NCBI GenBank assembly: GCA_947497945.1
Contig: CANMIP010000034.1
Coordinates: forward strand, 1 to 59,973
From: an uncultured Tropicimonas sp.
Lineage (GTDB): Bacteria > Pseudomonadota > Alphaproteobacteria > Rhodobacterales > Rhodobacteraceae
DNA length: 59,973 nt
Direction: 5' to 3'
Position 1 is the first letter of the stretch. Every line of letters begins with the position of its first letter. The notes under the pieces are model-generated. The model was not told the origin of the DNA. It worked only from the letters and a program-made list of their open reading frames with translations, and did no database searches. This document shows, piece after piece, positions 1 through 8,600 of the stretch. Position numbers and translations under genes: made by a program.

Positions 1-177
1 AACCATCATCAAGATGGAACCAAGGCCGGTCATGCACTAACAATCAAACCGGACCAGTCAGATCAGGCTCCTCAATGGCGCCAGGGCACGTCGCCGTAGT
101 TCAAGGGAAACGCGGCCCATTGGCCGCGACCTCAACGCACGATTGACAGATCCCAATCACAGGCGTTGCCTGCACCT

Positions 178-873
178 ATGAAACAAGCAGTCATTCTTGC
201 AGCCCTGATGCTGGCGACAGCCGTTCAAGCCCAGGAACAGGTCCCAGGGGATGAGCCTATCCGCGCGGTTGTTCGCGTGGTCGATGGTGACACGCTCGAA
301 GTTGACGGCGAGATGTTCCGCATAAACGGGATCGACGCGCCCGAGGCGGGCCAGAAATGCAACAAGGCGAACGGCAAGACGTGGCCCTGCGGCAAGGATG
401 CCGTCGAGGCGATGGCTATGCTTGTCGAAAAAAAAAAAAAGCGGTTGAGTGCGAGACCATCGAGAAGGACCACCATGGCCGCTGGATTGGCTCTTGCTAT
501 GCCGATGGTGTTGATGTTGGCCGGGAGCTGGTTCGCACGCGCTACGCATGGGCTTTCCTGCGCTTCTCCGATGTCTATGAGGCCGACCAGACAGCGGCCA
601 TGGAGGCGGGCCTCGGGGATCTGGCAGGCCGAGACACAAACCCCTTGGGACTTCCGTTCAGGGAGATGGGACAGAGCCGTTTCCGAGGTGCCAGAGGAGG
701 CCCCGGAGGGTTGCCCGATCAAGGGGAGTATCTCGCAGAACGGCAAAATCTATCACCCACCCTGGTCGCCTTGGTACGGGCGCACGAAGTTCAACGAGGC
801 CAAAGGGGAACGCTGGTTCTGTGACGAGGGCGCAGCGGTCAAAGCAGGGTGGCGGGCGCCGTATTGGTGGTAA
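178..873 (+). pseudogene. Secreted thermonuclease-like (SNase) protein, broken by two compensating frameshifts
   Basis: The reading starts at ATG 178 with a signal peptide (MKQAVILAALMLATAVQAQ) and continues with SNase-fold motifs: VVRVVDGDTLEV and INGIDAPEAGQ in the first frame. At a run of 13 A (428-440) the coherent protein moves to another frame (ECETIEKDHHGRWIGSC...ELVRTRYAWAF). After a G4 run at about 612-615 it returns to the first frame (GIWQAETQTPWDF and a Cys-containing tail ending KAGWRAPYWW). One A too few and one G too many would explain both shifts. The family is a calcium-dependent nuclease/excalibur-like secreted protein of about 230 aa. The gene is either a true pseudogene, a slippage-controlled gene or a sequencing artefact. 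The identity of the family is fairly secure; its functional state is not. Confidence 0.75.
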
Positions 874-883
874 TGGAACAGCT

Positions 884-1279
884 ATGTTTTCGAAACTCCT
901 GCCCGTTCTGATCGTATGCCTATTCCCGCAGTTTGCGTCCGCTGGCGTCGATGTCCCGCCCGAGTTTCTATCGGGGCGTTACCGGCTTCTAATGGAGGAA
1001 GATGGTAGCGCCAGCCTCGACCTCCTTTGGATCACCATTGAAGGTGACCAGCTCCGTATCGAAAGCTGCGTGAGCGGACAGGGTGTTCTTGCGCGCGCCG
1101 AAGGCCCCGAACGGCTCGTCTATCAACGCGGCTCCTTTGGGGATCGCACCATTGGATGCGAGGTCTTTGTTAATATGGGCAACTACCCGATCCTTGTCTG
1201 TTGGGACAGCAACGACGCCCGATTGGCTGCCTTTCCCGAGGCCGACAAATTCGGAGCGCGCCCGGATTGCTTCCCATAG
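884..1279 (+). CDS. Secreted hypothetical protein, 131 aa
   Basis: I do not recognise the family. The ATG at 884 is chosen because it opens a clear Sec signal peptide (MFSKLLPVLIVCLFPQFASA) followed by a mature domain of about 110 residues with four Cys (SCVSG, GCEVF, LVCWD, PDCFP), which may form two disulfides in the periplasm. It starts 11 bases after the end of the broken nuclease and could be cotranscribed with it. No catalytic motif is visible. Its position between the nuclease relic and the tRNA suggests accessory DNA. Confidence 0.6.
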   Translation: MFSKLLPVLIVCLFPQFASAGVDVPPEFLSGRYRLLMEEDGSASLDLLWITIEGDQLRIESCVSGQGVLARAEGPERLVYQRGSFGDRTIGCEVFVNMGNYPILVCWDSNDARLAAFPEADKFGARPDCFP

Positions 1280-1655
1280 CCCGGACGCAGAAGCCGAACT
1301 CCCAGCCAAGCGACTCGGCCAATGTCGCAGGCGTTTCTTCGCCATCGAATAGCTCCGTGAGTTGAATGGTGGTGTGTTCTAGTGTCCGAGGCATGCCTGC
1401 AAGAAAACGAGCCAGTACACAAAACGTCAATAGCCTGACCGCCGAACCAGCGTTGCTTGAAATCCTGGGAGAATCTGTACTCCGCAAAGAAGCAGCGGAA
1501 GGATTCCAATCTGTCTCAGCCGTCCTGAAGACCTACACAGCCGAGTAGGGACGAAATCAGCGCCTACCGAAGCACAAAGAGTGGACAATAGGGTGGATGC
1601 AATCCGCCATCTGAACCACAACTCGTTGTTATTGCTATGCGGTTTTGGTGCGTCA
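1280..1655. other. Gap without a recognisable gene, abutting the tRNA 3' end
   Basis: About 375 bases with only short, mutually overlapping open frames of poor coding character. It lies directly at the 3' (CCA) end of the tRNA, where integrated elements normally attach. I see no integrase and could not identify a repeat of the tRNA 3' end within the window. Confidence 0.5.
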
Positions 1656-1731
1656 TGGTGCTCCTGGAGGGACTCGAACCCCCAACCTAACCGTTATGAG
1701 CGGTCAGCTCTAACCATTGAGCTACAGGAGC
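1656..1731 (-). tRNA. tRNA with CAT anticodon (Ile2 or elongator Met)
   Basis: The minus strand folds as a full cloverleaf of 76 nt with encoded CCA. The acceptor arm is GCTCCTG paired with CAGGAGC, the D-arm begins TAGCTCAATGGTTAGAGC, the anticodon stem is GACCG/CGGTT with loop CTCATAA, and the T-arm is GGGGG-TTCGAGT-CCCTC. The anticodon at loop positions 3-5 is CAT. The arm sequence around it reminds me of the lysidine-modified isoleucine tRNA more than of initiator Met (the acceptor 1-72 pair is G-C, unlike an initiator), but Ile2 and elongator Met cannot be separated with certainty by eye. Confidence 0.93.
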
Positions 1732-1740
1732 ACGCGCCTT

Positions 1741-2113
1741 GTATGAAGTCACGCGCGAGATCATACAAGACCCCACACACGAGATCTGTGCCGGGATAGT
1801 GTGGGGTATTTCCGGGGACGTTTGCGACGGTTTCAGGGGCGACCTCGCCCCGCGAACTGTCCTGATGGTCGGAATGTGGCCGGCGGGGCAGGGAGACCGA
1901 ACGCGTTCGCCCGGGCTGCGGCGAGGCTGACCGCCGGACAACCCGCTTGCGCAAGACCCGTTCTGGTGCTGCCGTCAGGGGCACAGCAGCAGCAAGGCGA
2001 CATAGAGCGCCCGACCGATAACAGCCCGTCCTCGGCCGATCTGGCGCTGCTTCCCTTTCGTCGCCCCCTGCGGTAAAGCGCAGGGAAATTCCACTTGCCG
2101 GGGGCGCTTGCAG
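1741..2113. other. Leader/intergenic DNA upstream of purM
   Basis: No gene is supported here. Close to purM there is a small hairpin, CCCTGCG and CGCAGGG around a six-base loop (about 2067-2086), without a T tract. It may be a structure in the purM 5' untranslated region. I see no known riboswitch. Confidence 0.4.
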
Positions 2114-3160
2114 ATGAGCGAGAAAAAGAACGGGCTGACCTATGCCCAGGCGGGCGTCGATATCGATGCGGGAAATGCGCTGGTCGAGCGAATCAAGCCG
2201 GCGGCGAAATCGACCGATCGGGCCGGCGTCATGGCCGGGCTCGGCGGCTTCGGCGGGCTTTTCGACCTGAAGGCGGCCGGTTTCGACGACCCGGTGCTGG
2301 TGGCCGCGACCGACGGGGTCGGAACCAAGCTCAAGATCGCCATCGATACCGGATTTGTCTCCGGCGTGGGCATCGATCTCGTGGCGATGTGCGTCAACGA
2401 CCTTGTCTGCCAGGGCGCGGAACCGCTCTTCTTTCTCGACTATTTCGCCTGCGGGGCGCTGGACGTGGAGCGGGCGGCGCAGGTGGTCGAGGGCATCGCC
2501 GAGGGCTGCCGGCAATCGGGCTCGGCGCTGATCGGCGGCGAGACGGCCGAGATGCCGGGCATGTATGCGAAAGAGGATTTCGATCTCGCGGGCTTTTCCG
2601 TAGGCGCGATGGAGCGGGGCTCGGCGCTGCCTGCCGGCGTGGCCGAGGGCGACCTGCTGCTTGGGCTGGGTTCGGCGGGTGTGCATTCCAACGGCTATTC
2701 GCTGGTGCGCAAGATCGTGGAGGTCCAGGGGCTGGACTGGGACGCGCCGTCGCCCTTCTGCGAGGGGCCGCTGGGCGAGGCGCTGCTGGCGCCGACGCGG
2801 ATCTATGTGAAACAGGCCCTGGCCGCGATCCGCGCCGGTGGCGTGCATGGGTTCGCCCATATCACAGGTGGCGGGCTGACCGAGAACCTGCCGCGTGTCC
2901 TGCCAGAAGGGCTGGGCTGCGCGGTCGATCTCTCGGCGTGGAAATTGCCGCCCGTTTTCAAATGGTTGGCGAAGGCTGGCGGGCTGGAAATCGCAGAGAT
3001 GCTCAAGACATTCAACTCCGGCATCGGCATGGTGCTTGTGGTTGCCCCGGAGCGCGCCGAGGCGGTGGCCGCGCTGCTGGAAGAGCAGGGCGAGCAGGTC
3101 TTCCGCATCGGCGAGGTCGTGGCGGGCGAGGGTGTCGCCTATCGCGGAGAGCTTGCGTGA
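2114..3160 (+). CDS. purM: Phosphoribosylformylglycinamidine cyclo-ligase
   Basis: The product is the 348-aa PurM, which closes the imidazole ring of FGAM to AIR with ATP in cytosolic de novo purine synthesis. Family motifs are visible: AGVDIDAGN near residue 13, the nucleotide/substrate loop DGVGTKL at 67-73, [19 protein letters not shown] around 95-115, [12 protein letters not shown] around 137-150, and [12 protein letters not shown] near 250. The ATG at 2114 is preferred over an upstream TTG because it gives the usual N-terminus. The stop overlaps the GTG start of purN by four bases, so the two are translationally coupled. Confidence 0.97.
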   Translation: MSEKKNGLTYAQAGVDIDAGNALVERIKPAAKSTDRAGVMAGLGGFGGLFDLKAAGFDDPVLVAATDGVGTKLKIAIDTGFVSGVGIDLVAMCVNDLVCQGAEPLFFLDYFACGALDVERAAQVVEGIAEGCRQSGSALIGGETAEMPGMYAKEDFDLAGFSVGAMERGSALPAGVAEGDLLLGLGSAGVHSNGYSLVRKIVEVQGLDWDAPSPFCEGPLGEALLAPTRIYVKQALAAIRAGGVHGFAHITGGGLTENLPRVLPEGLGCAVDLSAWKLPPVFKWLAKAGGLEIAEMLKTFNSGIGMVLVVAPERAEAVAALLEEQGEQVFRIGEVVAGEGVAYRGELA

Positions 3161-3750
3161 AACGGGTCGCGATCCTGATCTCGGGAGGCGGGTCCAACAT
3201 GGTCGCGCTGCTCGACAGCATGGAGGCGGCCGGCCACCCGGCGACGCCCTGTCTCGTGGCCTCGAACGATCCGAATGCGGGCGGGCTGGCCAAGGCGGCT
3301 GCGCGCGGCGTTGCCACAGCGGCGCTCGATCACAAACCCTTCGGCAAGGACCGGCCGGCCTTCGAGGCCGAGCTGAGCAGGATCATCAACGACCATGGCG
3401 CCGACATGATCTGCCTGGCCGGGTTCATGCGGGTGCTCACCGCCGGTTTCGTGACCCCCTGGTCGGGGCGGATGATCAATATCCACCCCTCGCTCCTGCC
3501 GAAATATCGCGGGCTGCACACGCATGCGCGCGCGCTTCAGGCTGGCGATGCCGAACATGGCTGCACGGTGCACGAGGTGACACCGGAGCTGGATGACGGT
3601 CCGATCCTCGGCCAGGCGCGTATCCCGGTTGAGCCGGGCGACACGCCCGAAAGCCTCGCCGCGCGGGTGCTGGTGATGGAACATCGGCTCTATCCGGCCG
3701 TTCTGCGGCGATATGCAGCCGGGGACAGGACCCCCGTAACACTTCCGTGA
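3157..3750 (+). CDS. purN: Phosphoribosylglycinamide formyltransferase
   Basis: The 197-aa protein transfers a formyl group from 10-formyl-THF to GAR in purine synthesis. It starts at GTG inside GTGA overlapping the purM stop. The [11 protein letters not shown] loop is at residues 9-19, the catalytic Asn and His are in [14 protein letters not shown] (N108, H110), and the conserved Asp is in PELDDGPIL (about 147). The length is normal for the family. purMN forms a two-gene operon; a hairpin lies 35 bases downstream. Confidence 0.97.
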   Translation: MKRVAILISGGGSNMVALLDSMEAAGHPATPCLVASNDPNAGGLAKAAARGVATAALDHKPFGKDRPAFEAELSRIINDHGADMICLAGFMRVLTAGFVTPWSGRMINIHPSLLPKYRGLHTHARALQAGDAEHGCTVHEVTPELDDGPILGQARIPVEPGDTPESLAARVLVMEHRLYPAVLRRYAAGDRTPVTLP

Positions 3751-3784
3751 CGCTTCCCAAGCCCGGCAAGAGCGTCTAAGACAA

Positions 3785-3810
3785 CCAGAACGGGCAGAAA
3801 GCCGTTCTGG
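3785..3810 (+). terminator. Perfect 9-bp hairpin after purN
   Basis: CCAGAACGG (3785-3793) pairs with CCGTTCTGG (3802-3810) around an eight-base loop, between purN and rnd. There is no good T tract, so it is a weak terminator or an RNA 3'-end stabiliser rather than a classical terminator. Confidence 0.45.
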
Positions 3811-3833
3811 TATAACAAGATAGAGTTACGGGC

Positions 3834-4991
3834 ATGCGCATATTGAAGACGACAGAGGAACTCGCTGCGTTTTGCGCGCAGGCGGCAGAGGGGCCCTATG
3901 TCACGCTCGACACGGAGTTCCTCCGCGAGCGGACCTATTACTCCAAGCTCTGCCTGGTGCAGATGGCGCTGCCCGGCGATGGCGAGGCGGTGCTGATCGA
4001 TCCGATCGAGGGCGGCGACGCGCTCTCGCTGGAGCCGCTCTACGAGCTCTACCGCAACACCGATGTGGTCAAGGTCTTCCACGCCGCGCGGCAGGATCTC
4101 GAGATATTCTTCCACGAGGGCGATGTCTTCCCCGAACCGCTCTTCGACACCCAGGTCGCTGCCATGGTCTGCGGGTTTGGCGAGCAGGTGGGCTACGAGA
4201 CGCTGGTGCGCAAGATCGCGCATGGCACGGTCGACAAGAGCTCGCGTTTCACCGACTGGTCGCGCCGGCCGCTTTCGGAGGCACAACAGACCTACGCGCT
4301 GGCCGATGTGACCCATCTGCGCGTGGTCTATGAATTCCTTGCCGCTGAACTTGAAAAAAGCGGCAGAACCCATTGGGTAACCGAAGAACTTTCGGTACTG
4401 ACCGATCCGGGCACCTATCAGGTCGATCCCGAGAATGCCTGGAAACGGGTCAAGACCCGGACCAATTCCGGCAAGTTCCTCGCCATCGTGCGCGAGCTGG
4501 CCCGGTTCCGCGAAACCCATGCGCGGACCCGCAACATCCCGCGCAACCGGGTCTACAAGGATGACGCGCTTCTGGAGCTGGCCTCGACCAAGCCGCGCAG
4601 CCTGCAGGATCTCGGCAAGTCCCGGATGCTGCTGCGCGATGCCCGCAAGGGGACGATTGCCGACGGCATCCTTGCCGCGATCGAAGCCGGTCTGGCCGTG
4701 CCCTCCGAAGCCTATCCCAAGCCCGATACCAGCCGCGACAAGCTGCAGGTCAACCCGGCGCTGGCAGACCTGTTGCGGGTCCTGCTCAAGGCACGGTCCG
4801 AGACCGCCTCCGTGGCGCAGAAGCTGATCGCGACCTCGGCCGAACTGGACCTGATCGCGGCCGGGCGGCGCGACGTTGCGGCGCTGAAGGGCTGGCGCGC
4901 CGAGGTGTTCGGCGATGATGCGCTGCGGCTCTGCGCGGGCGAAATCGCCCTTGCCGCGCGTGGCACCAGCGTCGAGGCCATCGAACTCTAG
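3834..4991 (+). CDS. rnd: Ribonuclease D
   Basis: This is a 385-aa 3'-5' exoribonuclease that trims tRNA precursors and other structured RNAs. The DEDD-type exonuclease domain shows TLDTEF (D26, E28), the second Asp in FHAARQDLEIF (about 88), and the terminal pair in TYALADVTHL (Y154, D158). An HRDC helicase-and-RNaseD C-terminal domain follows from about residue 200 (KFLAIVRELARFRE... and the KSRMLLRDA region). It is monocistronic as far as can be seen and convergent with the lipoprotein gene downstream. Confidence 0.95.
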   Translation: MRILKTTEELAAFCAQAAEGPYVTLDTEFLRERTYYSKLCLVQMALPGDGEAVLIDPIEGGDALSLEPLYELYRNTDVVKVFHAARQDLEIFFHEGDVFPEPLFDTQVAAMVCGFGEQVGYETLVRKIAHGTVDKSSRFTDWSRRPLSEAQQTYALADVTHLRVVYEFLAAELEKSGRTHWVTEELSVLTDPGTYQVDPENAWKRVKTRTNSGKFLAIVRELARFRETHARTRNIPRNRVYKDDALLELASTKPRSLQDLGKSRMLLRDARKGTIADGILAAIEAGLAVPSEAYPKPDTSRDKLQVNPALADLLRVLLKARSETASVAQKLIATSAELDLIAAGRRDVAALKGWRAEVFGDDALRLCAGEIALAARGTSVEAIEL

Positions 4992-5214
4992 CTCCGTTTT
5001 CGCGGCTACCCGGTGCACGCTCCGGACGTCAAGTCCGGCCCGCGCGCGCCGGCATCTGCGTGGTGCGCGACAGTGCAAGGATCCCGTCGGGCCAAGCGCC
5101 CGAACGGATGTCGTCCATTTCGGTGGGATTCACCCGGCCGCACCGCCAACTGAAACGGGACGTTCGGCAGCGCCTCAGGGCGCAACTGCCGGCGTGCGGC
5201 AGAGGCAACCGGCC

Positions 5215-5694
5215 TTAGCGGCTGGAGGTCCGCTGGTTGTTCTGCCCGATAACGCGGATCTGGCGCACCCCGCCAAGCGACTGGTCGGAGATAAAGGCGC
5301 CGGCGGTCAGCTCGCGCGAGGCGGTGTTTACGACATTGGTCTGCTGTCTCGGCGGCACGACCCGGAATTCAAGCTGGATCACGCCATCCTTGGAGGCGAT
5401 CTTGCCGGCCTCGGATTTGTAGGTCGAGACCAGGTCGGCGGCCCAGTAGCCCTGGCGTGGCGGCAGACCGACGGCCGTTACAACCGCGCCGCCGGGGACT
5501 TGGTCGACCTGCATTTCAACGACCTGGGACACCAGCGGGCGCGGGTCCACGTCGCTGGGATAGCCCTTGTTCGGAGCGAGGGTCGGGGTGTCGCTGCTGT
5601 TGGAGAACCAGCCCCAATTGCCGGGGTTGTAGCGGGATTGGCATCCTGCCAACACAAGCACGGCCACAAGGCCCGCAACAATCTGCACTTTCAT
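5215..5694 (-). CDS. Conserved lipoprotein, 159 aa
   Basis: The chosen ATG at 5694 opens a lipoprotein signal ending in the lipobox LVLAGC, with the acylated Cys at residue 18. An upstream extension of the frame is Arg/Pro-rich and lacks a signal, so it was excluded. The mature part is polar, with one conserved-looking segment GLPPRQGYWAADLVS, and ends NQRTSSR. The function is unknown. It is likely anchored in the outer or inner membrane. It is divergent from sufE and convergent with rnd. Confidence 0.75.
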   Translation of the reverse strand: MKVQIVAGLVAVLVLAGCQSRYNPGNWGWFSNSSDTPTLAPNKGYPSDVDPRPLVSQVVEMQVDQVPGGAVVTAVGLPPRQGYWAADLVSTYKSEAGKIASKDGVIQLEFRVVPPRQQTNVVNTASRELTAGAFISDQSLGGVRQIRVIGQNNQRTSSR

Positions 5695-5842
5695 CTCTCG
5701 CCCTCGTTGCCTCGTCGCCCGCTGTTCCGGCCTCCGGCTTATCGAAAAGCGCGGGGCTTGAAAAGCCTGCGCGGGCGGGTAGATGGGATGGACGAGCTGC
5801 CGCGAGCGTCCTAGAGAGGGCGCGTCAGTCAAGGAGGGCCGC

Positions 5843-6271
5843 ATGGCGCAGGAATCTTTCGAGGATATCGTCGACACATTCGAATTCCTGGACGATTGGG
5901 AAGAGCGCTATCGCCACGTGATCGACCTGGGCAAGGCGATGGAGACTCTGGCCGAAAGCCTGCGGGTTCCGGCGACGAAGGTCGAGGGCTGCGCGAGCCA
6001 GGTCTGGCTGGTGCCGGAGATCGAGGGGCAGGGCGCCGATGCCGTCTTCCGCTTTCGCGGCGACAGCGATGCGATGATCGTCCGCGGGTTGATCGCCATC
6101 CTGCAGGCGCTCTATTCGGGGCTGACCGCGCGCGCCGCGCTGGAGATCGATGCGCCGGCGGAGCTTGCCCGGCTTGGTCTCAACGATCACCTTTCTTCGC
6201 AGCGTTCCAACGGGTTGCGCGCCATGGTTCAGAGAATTCGGGAGCTGTGCGAGCGCAGCGTCGCCGCGTGA
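5843..6271 (+). CDS. sufE: Cysteine desulfuration protein SufE
   Basis: The 142-aa protein accepts persulfide sulfur from the SufS cysteine desulfurase and passes it to SufB during Fe-S cluster assembly in the cytosol. The sulfur-accepting Cys is C50 in KVEGCASQVWL, the same place as in known SufE proteins. The tail GLNDHLSSQRSNGLRAMVQRI is family-typical. The start at 5843 follows GGAGGGCC. The stop overlaps the GTG start of the next gene (GTGA). Confidence 0.95.
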   Translation: MAQESFEDIVDTFEFLDDWEERYRHVIDLGKAMETLAESLRVPATKVEGCASQVWLVPEIEGQGADAVFRFRGDSDAMIVRGLIAILQALYSGLTARAALEIDAPAELARLGLNDHLSSQRSNGLRAMVQRIRELCERSVAA

Positions 6272-6735
6272 CGGCCGCCGCTGCGCGCCTGCGCGCGGCA
6301 AGAGTGGAGGCGGTCGAGGCCGATGCGATCAGCCGTCTCATCAGCACGACCCTGTTTCGGTCCAATGCTGCGGACTATCCCATGAATGTGCTCGAACGCA
6401 TCGCCGAGGCGCATGCGCCGAGCCATATGCTGGAATACCTGGCGGATCGCGACGTTCTCGTCGCAGAAACCGAGGCGGGCGAGATCGTGGGCACGGTGGC
6501 GGCCGATGCGGAATGGGTGAAGTCCTTCTTCGTCCATCCCGACTGGCAGGGGGCTGGCATCGGACAGGCGCTCCTGGACAGTATTCTGGAGCAGATGCGG
6601 GCGAGAGATTGTGCAACGGCCTGGCTGCAGGCGTCGCTCACGGCGGTCGGCTTCTATCGCGCCGCAGGCTTCACGACGATGCAGGAGATCATCGATGGGG
6701 GCGACCACAGGACGGTGATGAAGAAAGACCTGTAA
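6268..6735 (+). CDS. GNAT family N-acetyltransferase
   Basis: A 155-aa acetyltransferase starting at GTG 6268, translationally coupled to sufE. The acetyl-CoA binding motif is VKSFFVHPDWQGAGIGQALL (about 88-107) and the C-terminal strand is FYRAAGFTTMQE. The substrate cannot be told. The coupling to sufE may only reflect compact gene packing. A hairpin (6765-6781) separates it from the convergent DUF1638 gene. Confidence 0.88.
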   Translation: MTAAAARLRAARVEAVEADAISRLISTTLFRSNAADYPMNVLERIAEAHAPSHMLEYLADRDVLVAETEAGEIVGTVAADAEWVKSFFVHPDWQGAGIGQALLDSILEQMRARDCATAWLQASLTAVGFYRAAGFTTMQEIIDGGDHRTVMKKDL

Positions 6736-6764
6736 CGACCTGAAATGAATTTCTAACCCTGCCT

Positions 6765-6781
6765 GCGCCGCGAAGCGGCGC
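6765..6781. terminator. GC-rich hairpin between convergent genes
   Basis: GCGCCGC and GCGGCGC form a perfect 7-bp stem with a GAA loop between the GNAT gene (+) and the DUF1638 gene (-). No T tract follows on either strand, so intrinsic termination is uncertain. Confidence 0.35.
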
Positions 6782-6841
6782 CACCGCCGTTCGGACCCCG
6801 TCCGACGGCACGCCCCGCCCGGGACGCAGCCATGATCCGGG

Positions 6842-7489
6842 CTATCTCCCGACGGCCTCCGACAGCACGACCGCGAGGTCGCCATAGCCGGTCTTCCGCC
6901 GCTCATAGGCCAGTCCCAGCCGGCTGGCGCATTCCTGCGCCTTGGCATCGAGCGCCGGGTCCTCGGTCTGCGCCTGGTAAACCAGCTTTCGGTAATGGGC
7001 GAAATAGCTGTGGATAAGCTCGGGGTAGCGGTCCAGCCCCAACGGCTTCCAGACAAAAGCGTCGAACTGGCGGACCAGAAAATCGGTCAGATAGAACGTG
7101 TCGATCTCGCCTTCCGCGCGTTTCGCAAAGAGCTCATTGCCCTCGAAAAAGGAGTAGCAATGCGGCCCGGCAATCATCTCGACCCCGTGGCGCGCGCAGG
7201 CTTCTTGCAGCAGGCCGCCCGTGCCGCAATCGGCATACGCCACGAAGATCGTCTCGTACTGCGTTGATTTTTCTTCGATCAGCGCTTCGACCGCCGGCGT
7301 GATCCTGTCAGGGTGATTGTGAAGGATCGCCGGCAGGCAGGTCAGGTCGACATGGTCCCATCCATTTGCGGCCTTCACGGCCAGGATCTCCCGCGCAATC
7401 GCGCCACAGCCGATCACAAGCAACCGCGCCGTGCCGGCCGCCTCCAGCGTCAGGCCGTCTTCTGTCAGGTCGCTGTCGGAAAGGCTCAT
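6842..7489 (-). CDS. DUF1638 domain protein of the methyl-transfer cluster
   Basis: A 215-aa cytosolic protein of the DUF1638 family. It begins after AGAGGAACA with ATG 7489 and overlaps the stop of the upstream small membrane protein by ATGA. Visible features are ARLLVIGCGAIAREIL (Rossmann-like start), TCLPAILHNHPDRI, and VAYADCGTGGLL with a conserved Cys. It lies next to the corrinoid protein and homocysteine methyltransferase, the usual context of this family in roseobacters. I infer an accessory role in cobalamin-dependent methyl transfer, perhaps to an alternative methyl donor. The biochemical function is not known to me. Confidence 0.85.
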   Translation of the reverse strand: MSLSDSDLTEDGLTLEAAGTARLLVIGCGAIAREILAVKAANGWDHVDLTCLPAILHNHPDRITPAVEALIEEKSTQYETIFVAYADCGTGGLLQEACARHGVEMIAGPHCYSFFEGNELFAKRAEGEIDTFYLTDFLVRQFDAFVWKPLGLDRYPELIHSYFAHYRKLVYQAQTEDPALDAKAQECASRLGLAYERRKTGYGDLAVVLSEAVGR

Positions 7490-7671
7490 TGTTCCTCTTT
7501 TTCCGCGTCAATCCAGCGCTGCGCCCGGTACAGCCGCAGCGCGACCAGCGCCATGATGGCGATGCCGATCCAGGGCGCCAGATGGGTCCAGGCCATGGAC
7601 GCAACGCCGATGGTGACGCCGGCGATCAGGATCACGGCAACCAGTAGAATCGTGTATGTTTTCGGGGGCAT
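7486..7671 (-). CDS. Small two-helix membrane protein, 61 aa
   Basis: The protein has two hydrophobic segments (about residues 6-28 and 30-46) and a charged tail ending DAEKEEQ. An AGGAG site precedes ATG 7671. Its end overlaps the DUF1638 start (ATGA), so the two are coupled. No family is recognised. Its place between the corrinoid protein and DUF1638 suggests that it belongs to the same transcription unit. Confidence 0.75.
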   Translation of the reverse strand: MPPKTYTILLVAVILIAGVTIGVASMAWTHLAPWIGIAIMALVALRLYRAQRWIDAEKEEQ

Positions 7672-7718
7672 GGAATCTTCTCCTCACCCCCGAAAGATAG
7701 GCACGCGAAGGGTGGATG

Positions 7719-8423
7719 TCAGCCCGCAGCCATCTGATTGTGCTTGCGTGCGACGAATTCCTTCGCCGTTTCGACCGCGACAGCCGCATCCCGACAATAG
7801 GCATCCGCGCCGATTGCCTTGCCGAATTCCTCGTTCAGCGGCGCACCGCCAACCAGCACGATGTAATCGTCGCGCAGGCCCTTCTCGGAGAGCGTGTCGA
7901 TCACGACCTTCATATAGGGCATGGTCGTGGTCAGCAGCGCGGACATGCCAAGAATATCCGGCGCCTCGTTTTCCAGCGCCTCAAGATAGCCCTCGACCGC
8001 GTTGTTGATCCCGAGATCGATCACTTCGAACCCGGCGCCTTCCATCATCATGGCGACGAGGTTCTTGCCAATATCGTGGATATCGCCCTTCACGGTGCCG
8101 ATCACCATCTTGCCCATGCGCGGCGCGCCGGTCTCGACCAGAAGCGGCTTGAGAATGAACATCCCGCCCTTCATCGCGTTGGCCGCCAGCAGCACCTCGG
8201 GGACAAAGAGGATCCCGTCGCGGAAATCATTGCCGACGATGGTCATGCCGGAGACAAGCGCCTCGGTCAGCACCTGGTAGGGCTGCCAGCCGCGTTCCAG
8301 CAGGATATTCACGCCTTCCTCGATCTCTTCCTTGAGACCGTCATAGAGGTCGTCATGCATCTGCTGGACGAGTTCGTCGGTTTCCAGTTCGGAAAGGATG
8401 ATGTCGTCTTCTTCGTCGGACAT
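7719..8423 (-). CDS. Corrinoid (B12-binding) protein, methionine synthase part
   Basis: The 234-aa protein has an N-terminal helical cap (about 15-95, with GNDFRDGILFVPEVLLAA) and a Rossmann B12-binding domain. The base-off cobalamin motif D-x-H-x-x-G is present as DIHDIG (D114, H116, G119), followed by SALLTTTM and GGAPLNEEF. It would shuttle a methyl group on cobalamin between methyl-THF and homocysteine. In roseobacters MetH is split into separate chains, and the homocysteine-binding chain is encoded nearby at 9822-10835. The methyl-THF-binding chain is not in this window. AGGAG precedes the start. Confidence 0.92.
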   Translation of the reverse strand: MSDEEDDIILSELETDELVQQMHDDLYDGLKEEIEEGVNILLERGWQPYQVLTEALVSGMTIVGNDFRDGILFVPEVLLAANAMKGGMFILKPLLVETGAPRMGKMVIGTVKGDIHDIGKNLVAMMMEGAGFEVIDLGINNAVEGYLEALENEAPDILGMSALLTTTMPYMKVVIDTLSEKGLRDDYIVLVGGAPLNEEFGKAIGADAYCRDAAVAVETAKEFVARKHNQMAAG

Positions 8424-8573
8424 GTCGGGACTCCTGGCAGAGCGGCGATCTGTCGCCGTGGGGGCTTTGGTTCACGTTTCCATGCAGGCGGGGGGCGGGA
8501 CGCGACCGATTGCGACATAGTTGTTCCGCAACCGACCTGCACTGCACATTCGCAGCCGCTTTCCTTGCATGAT

Positions 8574-8588
8574 GTTCTCATTTTGTTC
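8574..8588 (+). promoter_or_regulatory. LexA (SOS) box, GTTC-N7-GTTC
   Basis: GTTC at 8574-8577 and GTTC at 8585-8588 are separated by exactly seven bases (TCATTTT). This is the alphaproteobacterial LexA consensus. It ends 12 bases before the ATG of the radical SAM gene, a position where bound LexA would block transcription. Confidence 0.8.
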
Positions 8589-8600
8589 TAGTTTGGCGGC

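Noticed and set aside
1366-1548. 60-codon frame on the plus strand left of the tRNA
   Set aside because: No SD, no motif, and overlapping frames of equal quality on both strands.
1741-2113. Search for a purine or other riboswitch before purM
   Set aside because: Only one simple hairpin was found; no conserved riboswitch core.
4992-5214. Hairpin CCGGAC/GTCCGG between rnd and the lipoprotein gene
   Set aside because: Short stem, no T tract; not enough to call a terminator.
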